DNA of 64,000 nucleotides from Neolewinella antarctica (lineage in GTDB: Bacteria; Bacteroidota; Bacteroidia; Chitinophagales; Saprospiraceae). The notes beneath the pieces were generated by a model. It saw only the letters and a list, made by a program, of their open reading frames with translations, was not told the DNA's origin and ran no database searches. The stretch lies in assembly GCF_011927835.1 (NCBI RefSeq), contig NZ_JAATJH010000001.1, positions 1,255,104-1,319,103 on the forward strand, given 5' to 3'. The position numbers were made by a program, and so were the translations under genes. This document shows, one piece after another, positions 44,125 to 52,545 of the stretch; position 1 is the first letter of the stretch, and each line of letters opens with the position of its first letter.

Positions 44125-44283
44125 ATGCAGGTCATTCTACTCATCATTCTCTTAAGCCTACTGATTGCCATCGGCTTCCTCATCGCCTTTTTTTGGGCGG
44201 TCGGGACGGGCCAGTACGATGATGAAGTGACGCCCGCCATGCGCATCCTGTTCGAAGACACCAAACCGCCCGAAGATGAGTAA
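44125..44283 (+). CDS. ccoS: cbb3 oxidase assembly protein CcoS
   Basis: A 52-aa frame starts MQVILLIILLSLLIAIGFLI and contains one membrane helix followed by FFWAVGTGQYDDEVTPAMRIL. The Phe-x-Trp-Ala-x-x-x-Gly-Gln-(Tyr/Phe)-Asp-Asp pattern is diagnostic of CcoS, which is required for cofactor insertion into CcoN. Its stop overlaps the ccoNO start by 8 bp, so translation is coupled. It lies between ccoI and ccoNO, the usual place. Confidence 0.93.
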   Translation: MQVILLIILLSLLIAIGFLIAFFWAVGTGQYDDEVTPAMRILFEDTKPPEDE

Positions 44284-46444
44284 AGAAACTACTATTGACG
44301 TCGCCGCCACGGCGCTGGAACGCTTTTCGTACGACAACACGAGCGTCAAACGATTCGCCTACGCCACGGCTTTTTGGGGACTGATCGGGATGCTGGTCGG
44401 TTTACTGGCCGCGCTGCAAATGGTCTGGCCGGCGCTTAATTTTACCGCCGAACTTACTTTCGGACGCATCCGCCCGCTGCACACGAACGCGGTCATCTTT
44501 GCCTTCGTGGGCAACGGCATTTTCATGGGCGTTTATTACTCCCTGCAACGCCTGCTGAAGACGAGAATGTACTCGGACGTGCTGAGTAACATCCATTACT
44601 ACGGCTGGCAAGCCATCATCCTGGCGGCGGCGATCAGCTTACCGCTGGGCTTCACTACGAGTAAGGAATACGCGGAACTGGAATGGCCGATCGACATCGC
44701 CATCGCGGTCGTTTGGATTGTTTTCGGCGTGAATATGTTCATGACGATCATGAAGCGGCGCGAGCGCCACCTCTACGTCGCCATCTGGTTCTACATCGCT
44801 ACGTGGGTGACGGTAACGGTTCTCCACGTCGGGAATAGTCTGGCGGTTCCGGTATCGTTGATGCAGAGTTACCCGGTTTTTGCGGGCGTTCAGGATGCGC
44901 TAATCCAATGGTGGTACGGACACAACGCCGTCGCCTTTTTCCTGACGACGCCCTATCTGGGTTTAATGTATTATTTCCTACCGAAAGCCGCCAACCGGCC
45001 GGTTTTCAGCTACCGTTTATCGATCATTCACTTCTGGGCGTTAATTTTCATCTATATCTGGGCCGGCCCGCACCACTTGCTTTATACGAGCCTGCCGGAA
45101 TGGGCGCAGAGCCTCGGGACGGTATTTAGCCTGATGCTGATCGCGCCGAGTTGGGGCGGTATGCTCAACGGCTTATTTACGTTGCGGGGGGCCTGGGATA
45201 AAGTCCGGACGGACCCGGTACTGAAGATGTTCGTCGTTGCCCTGACGGCATACGGAATGGCTACGCTGGAAGGTCCCCTACTCTCCCTCAAATCCGTCAA
45301 CGCCATCAGCCACTACACGGACTGGACGGTCGGCCACGTACACATCGGCACGCTCGGCTGGAACGGTATGCTCACCTTCGGGGTGCTGTATTACATCATG
45401 CCACGCATCTTCCGCACGAAGTTGTTCAGCACCAAACTGGCTAACGTCCACTTCTGGCTCGCTACTTTAGGAACGCTCTTTTACGCCGTCCCGCTCTACT
45501 GGGCCGGGTGGACGCAGAGCGCGATGTGGAAGCAGTTTACGCCATCGGGCATGCTCCAGTACGGTAACTTTCTGGAAACGGTCGACGCCATTCTGCCGCT
45601 ATACATGCTGCGTGCATTTGGTGGGACGATCTACGTCGCGGGCGTTTTCATCATGATCTACAACCTGATCCGGACGGTCCGCCAGGGAGATTTCCTGGCC
45701 GATGAAGCCGCCGCCGCGCCGCCCTTATCCGCGAGCCCCGGGGGCCACAAGGGCGAATACTGGCATCGGTGGATCGAGCGCCGGCCCGTCCAACTACTGG
45801 TCGGTTCCACGGTGGTTGTGCTGATTGGTGGGATGGCGGAAATCTTTCCGATGGTGATGGTCGAGGACAATGTTCCCACGATTGCCTCCGTCAAACCTTA
45901 TTCGCCGTTAGAATTAGAAGGCCGCGATATTTACATCGCCAACGGCTGTAATAATTGCCACAGTCAAATGATCCGTCCGTTTCGGTCGGAGACGGAGCGT
46001 TACGGGCAGTACTCGATGTCGGGAGAATTCATCTACGACCGGCCGCATTTGTGGGGCAGCAAACGGACGGGCCCGGACGTCCACCGCGTCGGTGGCAAGT
46101 ACCTCGACATCTGGCATTATCGCCACATGGAAGACCCCCACTCCACCAGCCCGGGCAGCATTATGCCGCCTTACACCTGGATGCTGGACCGCAAGTACGA
46201 CACGGATAATTTACCGGCCAAAATCAGGGTACTGCAGTCGCTCGGTACACCTTATCCGGAAGGCTACGCGGAAGTAGCCATCGACGATCTGCGCCGGCAG
46301 GCCGAAGGCATCGCCGCCACTTTACGGGAGCAGGGCGTGGAAGACGATGAGCTGGCCGAGCGTCAGATCGTCGCGCTGATCGCCTACCTCCAGCGCCTCG
46401 GCACGGACATCAACGTCGAGAAAGAATCTAATACTAAAAAATAA
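44276..46444 (+). CDS. ccoNO: fused cbb3 oxidase subunits I and II (CcoNO)
   Basis: This 722-aa inner membrane protein combines the catalytic heme-copper subunit with the monoheme cytochrome subunit, reducing oxygen to water with high affinity. The CcoN part (about 1-490) has twelve helices and the His ligands in RPLHTNAVIF, WWYGHNAVAFF, WAGPHHLLYT and HYTDWTVGHVHIG. After a Pro/Ala linker and a membrane helix (about 522-540) comes the CcoO part with heme c motif CNNCHS near 558 and a Met axial ligand in PGSIMPPYTWM. Fusion of CcoN and CcoO is common in Bacteroidota. It starts inside ccoS. Confidence 0.95.
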   Translation: MSKETTIDVAATALERFSYDNTSVKRFAYATAFWGLIGMLVGLLAALQMVWPALNFTAELTFGRIRPLHTNAVIFAFVGNGIFMGVYYSLQRLLKTRMYSDVLSNIHYYGWQAIILAAAISLPLGFTTSKEYAELEWPIDIAIAVVWIVFGVNMFMTIMKRRERHLYVAIWFYIATWVTVTVLHVGNSLAVPVSLMQSYPVFAGVQDALIQWWYGHNAVAFFLTTPYLGLMYYFLPKAANRPVFSYRLSIIHFWALIFIYIWAGPHHLLYTSLPEWAQSLGTVFSLMLIAPSWGGMLNGLFTLRGAWDKVRTDPVLKMFVVALTAYGMATLEGPLLSLKSVNAISHYTDWTVGHVHIGTLGWNGMLTFGVLYYIMPRIFRTKLFSTKLANVHFWLATLGTLFYAVPLYWAGWTQSAMWKQFTPSGMLQYGNFLETVDAILPLYMLRAFGGTIYVAGVFIMIYNLIRTVRQGDFLADEAAAAPPLSASPGGHKGEYWHRWIERRPVQLLVGSTVVVLIGGMAEIFPMVMVEDNVPTIASVKPYSPLELEGRDIYIANGCNNCHSQMIRPFRSETERYGQYSMSGEFIYDRPHLWGSKRTGPDVHRVGGKYLDIWHYRHMEDPHSTSPGSIMPPYTWMLDRKYDTDNLPAKIRVLQSLGTPYPEGYAEVAIDDLRRQAEGIAATLREQGVEDDELAERQIVALIAYLQRLGTDINVEKESNTKK

Positions 46445-46451
46445 TTCAATC

Positions 46452-46640
46452 ATGGCTAAATACCTCCTCGCCGAGTCCGGCATCAACTGGCTGGCCATCA
46501 TGGCTTTACTCACGTTTTTTATCATCTTCAGCATCGTCATCATCATGGTTTTCTGGCGCGGACGCGGGAGCTATGCGGATGTGGAACAACAACCTTTAAT
46601 CGACTCCTACCCGACTGAGGAAAAAGACGAACTAGTATGA
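46452..46640 (+). CDS. ccoQ: CcoQ-like small cbb3 oxidase subunit
   Basis: The 62-aa product has one membrane helix (about 12-35, WLAIMALLTFFIIFSIVIIM) followed by FWRGRGSYADVEQQPL, the (K/R)GxGSY tail found in CcoQ-like subunits that stabilise the cbb3 complex. It is 7 bp after ccoNO and overlaps ccoP by 4 bp. The codons for WRGRGS coincide with a near-match to the dispersed 16-bp repeat (46556-46571). Confidence 0.85.
   Translation: MAKYLLAESGINWLAIMALLTFFIIFSIVIIMVFWRGRGSYADVEQQPLIDSYPTEEKDELV
46556..46571 (+). repeat. near-match to the dispersed 16-bp GC repeat in ccoQ
   Basis: GCGCGGACGCGGGAGC, one change (T to A) from consensus. Because GRGSY is normal for CcoQ, this may be coincidence. 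Confidence 0.4.
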
Positions 46641-47527
46641 ATTATTTCGATCTACCCGGCTTGTTGTTGCAGAGTACGACCGTTACGGCACCCGTAGCGA
46701 CCGGCTCCTTCCTCCCCGGCTTCAGCCCCCCGGAGCTGGTGGTGCTCGCAACGGGTTTATTCGTCTTCCTTGCGGCGGCGGTCTACCTCATACATTTGGG
46801 GGATTCCTTCATGGTTTTGCGGCGAATTCAACTGCTGGAAAAATACCATCCGGAGGTATTACAAACACTGGGTGTTCCCATCCCGGAAGAGGTACTGGAG
46901 CCCTGGTACCAAAGTCTCTACAAACGCCTGACCGACGACGTGCCCATCGCGGAAGAAGCCATCATTCTGCTGGACCACTCCTACGATGGCGTTCGTGAGC
47001 TGGACAACAATCTACCGCCCTGGTGGACGGGCCTGTTCTACATCACCATCGCCATCGCGCCCGTCTACATCTGGTTCGTCCACTTTTCCGGTTTCGACCA
47101 GACCCAGGGCGAAGAGTACGCCACGGAGATGCAAGTATCCGAGGAGGCCGTGAAAGCCTTTGTTTCTACGCAGGCCAATGCCGTCGATGAGTCGAACGTA
47201 ACGCTGCTGGCGGAGAACAACGCGCTAGAAAAAGGCCGCTTAATCTTCGAGGGGAAGTGCTCGCCCTGCCACGGCACGCTGGGGGAAGGCGGCATCGGTC
47301 CTAACCTGACGGATGAGTTCTGGATCCACGGGGGCAGTATTACCGATGTTTTTAAGACGATCAAGTACGGCGTGCCAGAAAAAGGAATGATCGCCTGGCA
47401 GAAAGAAATGTCGGCCAGCGCGATGCAGGAGGTATCGAGCTACATCATCACTCTGGTGGGCACCGACCCACCCAACGCCAAGGAGGCGCAGGGGGAACTC
47501 TACACCGAAGGCGAGAAAAGCAAATAA
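46637..47527 (+). CDS. ccoP: cbb3 oxidase cytochrome c subunit CcoP
   Basis: The 296-aa protein has two membrane helices (about 30-53 and 135-152), as in Bacteroidota CcoP, and a C-terminal cytochrome c domain with a single heme motif CSPCHG (Cys208, His212) and a later Met in PEKGMIAW. Proteobacterial CcoP has two hemes; one heme is usual in this phylum. It passes electrons to CcoNO. It overlaps ccoQ by ATGA. Confidence 0.92.
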   Translation: MNYFDLPGLLLQSTTVTAPVATGSFLPGFSPPELVVLATGLFVFLAAAVYLIHLGDSFMVLRRIQLLEKYHPEVLQTLGVPIPEEVLEPWYQSLYKRLTDDVPIAEEAIILLDHSYDGVRELDNNLPPWWTGLFYITIAIAPVYIWFVHFSGFDQTQGEEYATEMQVSEEAVKAFVSTQANAVDESNVTLLAENNALEKGRLIFEGKCSPCHGTLGEGGIGPNLTDEFWIHGGSITDVFKTIKYGVPEKGMIAWQKEMSASAMQEVSSYIITLVGTDPPNAKEAQGELYTEGEKSK

Positions 47528-47528
47528 C

Positions 47529-49127
47529 ATGACGGACCACGATGAAGAAAGCTTTCGGGACAGCATCGGGACGGTTACCGCCGACGGTAAACGGAACTGG
47601 ATATTCGCCAAGCAGCCGGACGGGCGCTACTACCGGTGGCGGACGTACCTGAGTGTTGTTTTGTTACTCGTATTGTTCGGATTACCCTGGATTAAGGTCG
47701 GCGGGGAGCCGCTCGTACTGCTGAACGTGGTGGAACGCCACTTCATCCTTTTCGGGCTGACGTTCACGCCGCAGGATTTTCACTTGTTCGCCATTTTGAT
47801 GATTACCGGGGTGGTGTTTATCATATTATTTACGGCGGTATTCGGACGGCTTTTTTGCGGGTGGGTCTGTCCGCAGACGATCTTTATGGAAATGGTCTTC
47901 CGCAAGATCGAATACTGGGTAGAGGGGAATGACAATGCGCAGCGCAGGCTGGCGGCGGCACCGTGGACGCAGGAAAAGATATTAAAAAAGATGCTGAAGC
48001 AGGGTTTGTTTCTGTTGATCTCGGCCGTCATCGCCCACACTTTCCTCGCCTACATCATCGGGACGGACGCCGTGCTCGCCACCATCTCGCAATCCCCCCT
48101 GGACGCGCCGGTCGGTTTTCTGACCATCGTGGTTTTTATCGGGGTATTTTACTTCGTCTTTGCGAATCTACGCGAGCAGGTTTGTATTGCTATTTGCCCC
48201 TACGGCAGGTTGCAAGGTGTATTACTCGACAACAATAGTATCAATGTTATTTACGATTACGAGCGGGGGGAACCGCGCGGGAAGATTCGTAGGGCTAAAC
48301 ACAAGAAAAAGAGTAGTTGCACGGACTGCACCACGTGTCAGGACGGAAAAGCGGATTGCGGCGACCCAACATCTAAGCAAATCGAAACATCGCTAGCGAA
48401 CGGTCCAAAAAACCTTGCTTCTTCTCTTATTTCCCCGGCACCCGCGACCACGCCCAAGGCAGTAGAAATGGACGCTGCAACCCTAATCATGGGGGCTCCC
48501 GAAGACGTGCTCGGCGACTGCATCGACTGCGGGCTCTGCGTAAAAGTCTGCCCCACCGGCATCGACATCCGCAACGGCATTCAAATGGAATGCGTGAACT
48601 GCACGGCCTGCATCGACGCCTGCGACGAGGTGATGGACAAGGTGGACAGGCCGCGCGGGCTGATCCGTTACGACAGCGAAAACGGCGTCAAACGGGGCAA
48701 ACGCAAAGTATGGACAACACGGGTAATGGCGTATTCCGGCGTATTGGTGGCGCTAATTATCCTAAATATCGGCCTTTTGACAAACAGGAGCGAAATGGAT
48801 ATTATCCTACTACGGACGCCGGGGATGCTTTATCAGACGGGCGTGGACGGCACCATAAATAATTTGTATAATTATCAGATCATGCACAAAGGCGGGCAAG
48901 AAACGCCGCTACGATTCGTCGTAAAGGACCTGCCCGGAAGCGCGGTTCGCTACGTCGGTGGGCAACCAAATGCTTTGCCGGATCAAGTGACTCAGGGCGC
49001 CCTTTTCGTAGATCTTCCGCAGGAGGTGCCGGCTTCCTTCAACGGAACGCTGGTACTGGAAGTCTGGACCGACGACCGCAAAGTCGAGGAGCTAACAACC
49101 ACTTTCATTCACCCGAAAAAGCAATAA
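47529..49127 (+). CDS. ccoG: cbb3 oxidase accessory iron-sulfur protein CcoG with Cys-rich insertion
   Basis: CcoG (RdxA/FixG) is a membrane iron-sulfur protein that reduces copper for oxidase assembly. The 532-aa sequence has membrane helices near 40-60, 85-110, 155-175, 190-210 and 390-415, the motif CGWVCPQTIFMEMVFRKIEY, CIAICPYGR and two 4Fe-4S clusters CIDCGLCVKVCPTG and CVNCTACIDACD. Between GEPRGKI and GDCIDCG there are about 70 residues not normally present: CTDCTTCQDGKADC followed by a low-complexity stretch with APATTP, encoded by dispersed repeat copy 11. It starts 1 bp after the ccoP stop. Confidence 0.93.
   Translation: MTDHDEESFRDSIGTVTADGKRNWIFAKQPDGRYYRWRTYLSVVLLLVLFGLPWIKVGGEPLVLLNVVERHFILFGLTFTPQDFHLFAILMITGVVFIILFTAVFGRLFCGWVCPQTIFMEMVFRKIEYWVEGNDNAQRRLAAAPWTQEKILKKMLKQGLFLLISAVIAHTFLAYIIGTDAVLATISQSPLDAPVGFLTIVVFIGVFYFVFANLREQVCIAICPYGRLQGVLLDNNSINVIYDYERGEPRGKIRRAKHKKKSSCTDCTTCQDGKADCGDPTSKQIETSLANGPKNLASSLISPAPATTPKAVEMDAATLIMGAPEDVLGDCIDCGLCVKVCPTGIDIRNGIQMECVNCTACIDACDEVMDKVDRPRGLIRYDSENGVKRGKRKVWTTRVMAYSGVLVALIILNIGLLTNRSEMDIILLRTPGMLYQTGVDGTINNLYNYQIMHKGGQETPLRFVVKDLPGSAVRYVGGQPNALPDQVTQGALFVDLPQEVPASFNGTLVLEVWTDDRKVEELTTTFIHPKKQ
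48438..48453 (-). repeat. dispersed 16-bp GC repeat, copy 11 (in ccoG)
   Basis: GCACCCGCGACCACGC on the plus strand (consensus on the minus strand), in frame as APATTP inside the extra loop of CcoG. Confidence 0.78.
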
Positions 49128-49129
49128 CC

Positions 49130-49567
49130 ATGAAATTTCACTGGGGCCACGGCATCTTAGTATTTTACATTGTTTTCGTTGCCTGCCTGGTGGTGGTCGT
49201 CATCGGTAGCAGGGGCTTTGACAATAGCTTGGTAACGGAAGCTTATTACGAGCGCGACATTAATTACCAACAGGAGTATGACCGGCGGAGGAATAGCTAT
49301 TTATTAGCCGAGCGACCATACGTCGCGCCAACGGAAAAAGGACTTTACTTAATATTTCCAGCAGCGCTTGCCACGAACGTGAAAGGGACCATTTTGCTGT
49401 ACCGGCCGAGTAGCCGCCGCGACGATCGCCGAATAACCATTAACACGGTTGGGGGCGAAATGAGGCTTAACACAAAGGGCTTAAAATCAGGTCGTTACCA
49501 GGCCATTGTGGAATGGGCGCAGGGCGGCGTTGATTATTACGACGAATTAGATTTAACGGTCCAATAA
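49130..49567 (+). CDS. fixH: FixH family protein
   Basis: The 145-aa product has one membrane helix (about 7-27) and an outer beta domain. The starting MKFHWGHGILVFYIVF and the following VTEAYYERDINYQQEYDR are the FixH signature. FixH is needed for cbb3 oxidase assembly. It lies 2 bp after ccoG and its stop overlaps the next start by one base (TAATG). Confidence 0.92.
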   Translation: MKFHWGHGILVFYIVFVACLVVVVIGSRGFDNSLVTEAYYERDINYQQEYDRRRNSYLLAERPYVAPTEKGLYLIFPAALATNVKGTILLYRPSSRRDDRRITINTVGGEMRLNTKGLKSGRYQAIVEWAQGGVDYYDELDLTVQ

Positions 49568-50259
49568 TGGGCTCACCTGAAATCATCGCGGCGTTTTCCC
49601 TGGGCCTGTTGGGAAGCTTACACTGCGTCGGCATGTGCGGGCCGTTGATGCTGGCCGCTGGGGCCGGGCGGGCGTGGAAATCCGCCGTAGCTTACCAGAC
49701 CGGGCGGATTTCAGTCTACGCGAGTATGGGTTTTTTGCTCGGTAGTTTGGGTCTGGGCATGGCCATGTGGAACGCACAGAGCGTGCTTTCGCTGGTGGCG
49801 GGAAGTTTGCTGATCGCCTGTGCCGTAGTGGGGTTGGACCCCGGTAACGTGCTGGCACGACAGCCGGCGTTTACCCGCTTTCAGGTGCGGCTGCGTAGTA
49901 AAGTCCAATCGCTATTCGCCAGAACGGGTTGGCGCGCGCGTTTTGCGCTGGGCTGCTGTAACGGTTTGCTGCCCTGCGGCCTCGTCTACGTGGCGATCCT
50001 TGGCGCGGCGGGGGCGGGTGGCCCGGTGGCGGGTGCCGGGTTTATGCTGTCATTCGGGCTGGGTACGTTGCCCTTACTGATACTGACGCTGGTTGCCGGA
50101 CGGCGTTTTGCGGTACTAAGTAAAATACCTTACCGGCGGGTGCTACCGGTTTTGATGGCCCTGACCGGGCTGATACTGCTGTACCGAGGTTACGTGGCGC
50201 ACGTGCCCGACGAGTTTTCTAATTTTCAGGATATGGCGTTTCCACCGATGTGCCACTAA
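49567..50259 (+). CDS. SafE/TauE-like membrane protein of the cbb3 cluster
   Basis: The 230-aa protein has about six membrane helices. It starts with LGLLGSLHCVGMCGPLMLAAG, the His-Cys-x-x-Met-Cys motif of the sulfite exporter TauE/SafE subgroup found after fixH in oxidase operons, where it is thought to handle copper. A second GCCNGLLPCGLVYVA motif follows near residue 135, as in that subgroup. It ends the operon beginning at ccoS. Confidence 0.88.
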   Translation: MGSPEIIAAFSLGLLGSLHCVGMCGPLMLAAGAGRAWKSAVAYQTGRISVYASMGFLLGSLGLGMAMWNAQSVLSLVAGSLLIACAVVGLDPGNVLARQPAFTRFQVRLRSKVQSLFARTGWRARFALGCCNGLLPCGLVYVAILGAAGAGGPVAGAGFMLSFGLGTLPLLILTLVAGRRFAVLSKIPYRRVLPVLMALTGLILLYRGYVAHVPDEFSNFQDMAFPPMCH

Positions 50260-50356
50260 ATTAATTATTTAATTTTACTAACCGGTTTTTTCATTTTTGG
50301 AAAATCCACCCTTATTAATTAACTATTAATAAGGTATTACCTAAACACAATGCTTT

Positions 50357-50761
50357 ATGAATTTACTTGCCAGGGTAGATACGTTAATGACTAAAAATTT
50401 GATCACCATCAACCAAAAGGCTTCCGTTAAGCAAGCCAAGATGAAGCTTGACGGGCACGGTATTCATCACCTATTGGTGGTTAACGACTTTAAAAAATTA
50501 GTCGGAATGGTAAGTTATCTGGATTTCGCAAAGGTTTATGAACGCCACACGGAAGGACTTGAAGTGTCGGCGATCATGACAAAACCCTTAGTAAAACTAG
50601 AGCGAACAGATACCGTACGGACGGCCGCAAACCTGTTCCTACTGAATCGCTTCCACGCACTCCCGGTAGAAGACGACGGAGACTTAGTAGGCATCCTGAC
50701 GACGTTCGATCTAGTCAAGCTCATCGACCGCGAGGAAATTAAGCTAACGGATTATGTTTAG
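50357..50761 (+). CDS. CBS domain pair protein
   Basis: The 134-aa protein is made of two CBS domains: LMTKNLITINQKASVKQAK...GIHHLLVV and IMTKPLVKLERTDTVRTAANL...FHALPVEDDGDLVGILTTFDLV. Such pairs bind adenine nucleotides and often regulate respiration or stress functions. It is separated from the oxidase operon by 97 bp of AT-rich sequence and is probably transcribed on its own. Its place next to cbb3 genes and the heme-PAS kinase suggests a linked role. Confidence 0.92.
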   Translation: MNLLARVDTLMTKNLITINQKASVKQAKMKLDGHGIHHLLVVNDFKKLVGMVSYLDFAKVYERHTEGLEVSAIMTKPLVKLERTDTVRTAANLFLLNRFHALPVEDDGDLVGILTTFDLVKLIDREEIKLTDYV

Positions 50762-50814
50762 CCCCCCCCCGAGAGAAGCTCACCTCACGTAACCCACCTT
50801 ACCTAAGTTGCCGC

Positions 50815-50826
50815 TGACACAGATCA
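50815..50826. promoter_or_regulatory. Fnr/FixK-type site, distal, upstream of the heme-PAS kinase
   Basis: TGACACAGATCA, one change from TGAT-N4-ATCA, 10 bp from the perfect site at 50837. Confidence 0.5.
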
Positions 50827-50836
50827 TTCGGCTACA

Positions 50837-50848
50837 TGATGGATATCA
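50837..50848. promoter_or_regulatory. Fnr/FixK-type palindrome upstream of the heme-PAS kinase
   Basis: TGATGGATATCA, perfect TGAT-N4-ATCA, 375 bp before the kinase ATG. The gap 50762-51222 has no gene; a hairpin at 51188-51209 lies in its last part. Confidence 0.7.
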
Positions 50849-51187
50849 TTATCTGCGTGCGGGCAGGAGCGCGATATTCACAACATCACTAAATAGGAGA
50901 GTTTATGAATTTTATCGCGACCATGGTTGACAGACTTTTGTTTTATCTTTTCCCCTGCCATCAATTGCAGGTCTGTGGACTACACACTGTTAATTACAAC
51001 CGTAATCCTACTTCATTTTTCTAATAGCTTTTTTGCGGGTTAAACTCCCAGTCCTGACGGCTAGCAGTCTTGAGAATAAGTTAAGTGACGCCAACTCCAG
51101 CGAGATTACTTCAATGGGCTAAGGTGACACAAGAACCTGATTCGATAACTGATTGCCAGGCAGCAACTGGATTACCTCAAGCGCCCT

Positions 51188-51209
51188 TAGCGACAAGCCA
51201 GGGGCGCTG
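51188..51209 (+). other. leader hairpin before the heme-PAS kinase
   Basis: GCGCCC (from 51181) pairs with GGGCGC (to 51208) around a loop of about 15 nt, followed by TGTTTATA and, 14 bp later, the ATG at 51223. It could be a weak terminator/attenuator or simply a structured leader. Confidence 0.4.
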
Positions 51210-51222
51210 TTTATATTTAGGA

Positions 51223-52467
51223 ATGAATAACGCCGATAAAACCAAGCAATCCGTGAAGCACCCGAAGGAAGAACTGGAAATGGACGACAGCCTCCGCCTG
51301 AACGCCCTGTTTGAGATGGTTACGGATGGCGTCATCACCATGAACACCTCCGGCACTATTGAAAGCGTCAATTCCGCCGCGGCCAAATTATTCGGTTACC
51401 GGGCGGACGAGATGCGCGGGCAGAAGGTCAATATCCTTATGAATGGCTATGACCGCACCCACCACGATGTTTACTTGGAGCGGTACCACGAAACACGCAA
51501 ACCTCACATTATCGGGATCGGGCGTGAGGTAATCGGGCGGCGGAAAGATGGTTCGGAGTTCCCTTTACGGTTGGCGGTAAGTGAACTTAAGTTGGAGGAC
51601 AAAACGATCTACACCGGGATGCTACACGACCTGAGCGAGTTCAAAGCGGCGCAACGGCGCGTCGAGGAATTGAATGATCAGCTAGAGGACAAGGTAGCCG
51701 AGCGGACCGCGGCACTGCGGCAACGTGAAAAGGAGCTACAACTGGCCCTGGGAAAAGAAAGGGAGTTGAACGAACTAAAAAGCAGGTTCCTCAGCATGGC
51801 CAGCCACGAATTCAAAACACCTCTAAGCACCGTATTAAGTTCCGTAGAACTAATTGAGCTGTACGGCGAAGCGGAGCAACGCATCAAACGGGAAAGGCAC
51901 ATCGGTAAGATCAAAGATTCCGTCCAGCAGTTGACAGAAGTACTAAATGACTTCCTTTCATTGAGTAAGGTCGAACAAGGGGAAGTAGAAGTGCGCCCGT
52001 GGTTACTCGACCTTAACGCCATTGTTACCATTAGCGTGGAGGAAAGCGAGGGCCAGTTACGCCAGGGCCAGCAAGTGGTGATCGACCTCGCCGACGAGCC
52101 CGAGCGGCTGGTCGCCGACCCGAAACTACTCCGGCACGTCCTGGCCAACCTGATCAGTAACGCAGCTAAATATTCCGAGCCGGGCATGTCCATCATCGTC
52201 TCCAGCGGGATTCTGGACGGTAGAGCGTACGTAAGCGTAGCGGATGAAGGCATTGGCATCCCCGCCTCCGACCAGGCGCATATTTACGATCGCTTTTTCC
52301 GGGCGGGCAACGTAGAGAACGTAAAAGGGACCGGATTAGGCTTAAACATCGTTCAACACTACGTGCAGCTGATGGGCGGTGAAGTACAGTTTACCAGTAA
52401 ATTAGGGCACGGGTCGACGTTCACGATCTACTTACCATTCCGGTTAGATCACGCACCCACTAGCTAA
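51223..52467 (+). CDS. FixL-type heme-PAS sensor histidine kinase
   Basis: ATG 51223 gives 414 aa; a GTG at 51085 would extend it through the leader hairpin. The PAS domain (about 22-140) matches the FixL heme pocket: HHDVYLERY then PHIIGIGREVIGRRKDGSEFP. His81 lies where FixL has its heme ligand His200, Arg101 where it has Arg220 (both 20 residues apart), Arg87 where it has Arg206 and His95 where it has His214. A coiled linker (146-188) leads to the kinase: H-box SMASHEFKTPLS (His195), N-box NLISNAAKYS, DEGIGIP and GTGLGLNIV. No membrane helix is seen. It should sense oxygen and phosphorylate the REC-Crp protein encoded 78 bp downstream. Confidence 0.88.
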   Translation: MNNADKTKQSVKHPKEELEMDDSLRLNALFEMVTDGVITMNTSGTIESVNSAAAKLFGYRADEMRGQKVNILMNGYDRTHHDVYLERYHETRKPHIIGIGREVIGRRKDGSEFPLRLAVSELKLEDKTIYTGMLHDLSEFKAAQRRVEELNDQLEDKVAERTAALRQREKELQLALGKERELNELKSRFLSMASHEFKTPLSTVLSSVELIELYGEAEQRIKRERHIGKIKDSVQQLTEVLNDFLSLSKVEQGEVEVRPWLLDLNAIVTISVEESEGQLRQGQQVVIDLADEPERLVADPKLLRHVLANLISNAAKYSEPGMSIIVSSGILDGRAYVSVADEGIGIPASDQAHIYDRFFRAGNVENVKGTGLGLNIVQHYVQLMGGEVQFTSKLGHGSTFTIYLPFRLDHAPTS

Positions 52468-52545
52468 AGATCGGATACCGATGCCTCCCATAAGCACTTT
52501 AGAATTACCACAAGGTTCACACGTCAACCATAACTATTTGTCAGC

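Noticed and set aside
46556..46571. Dispersed repeat copy in ccoQ as an insertion
   Set aside because: The residues it encodes (WRGRGSY) match the normal CcoQ tail, so the similarity may be chance.
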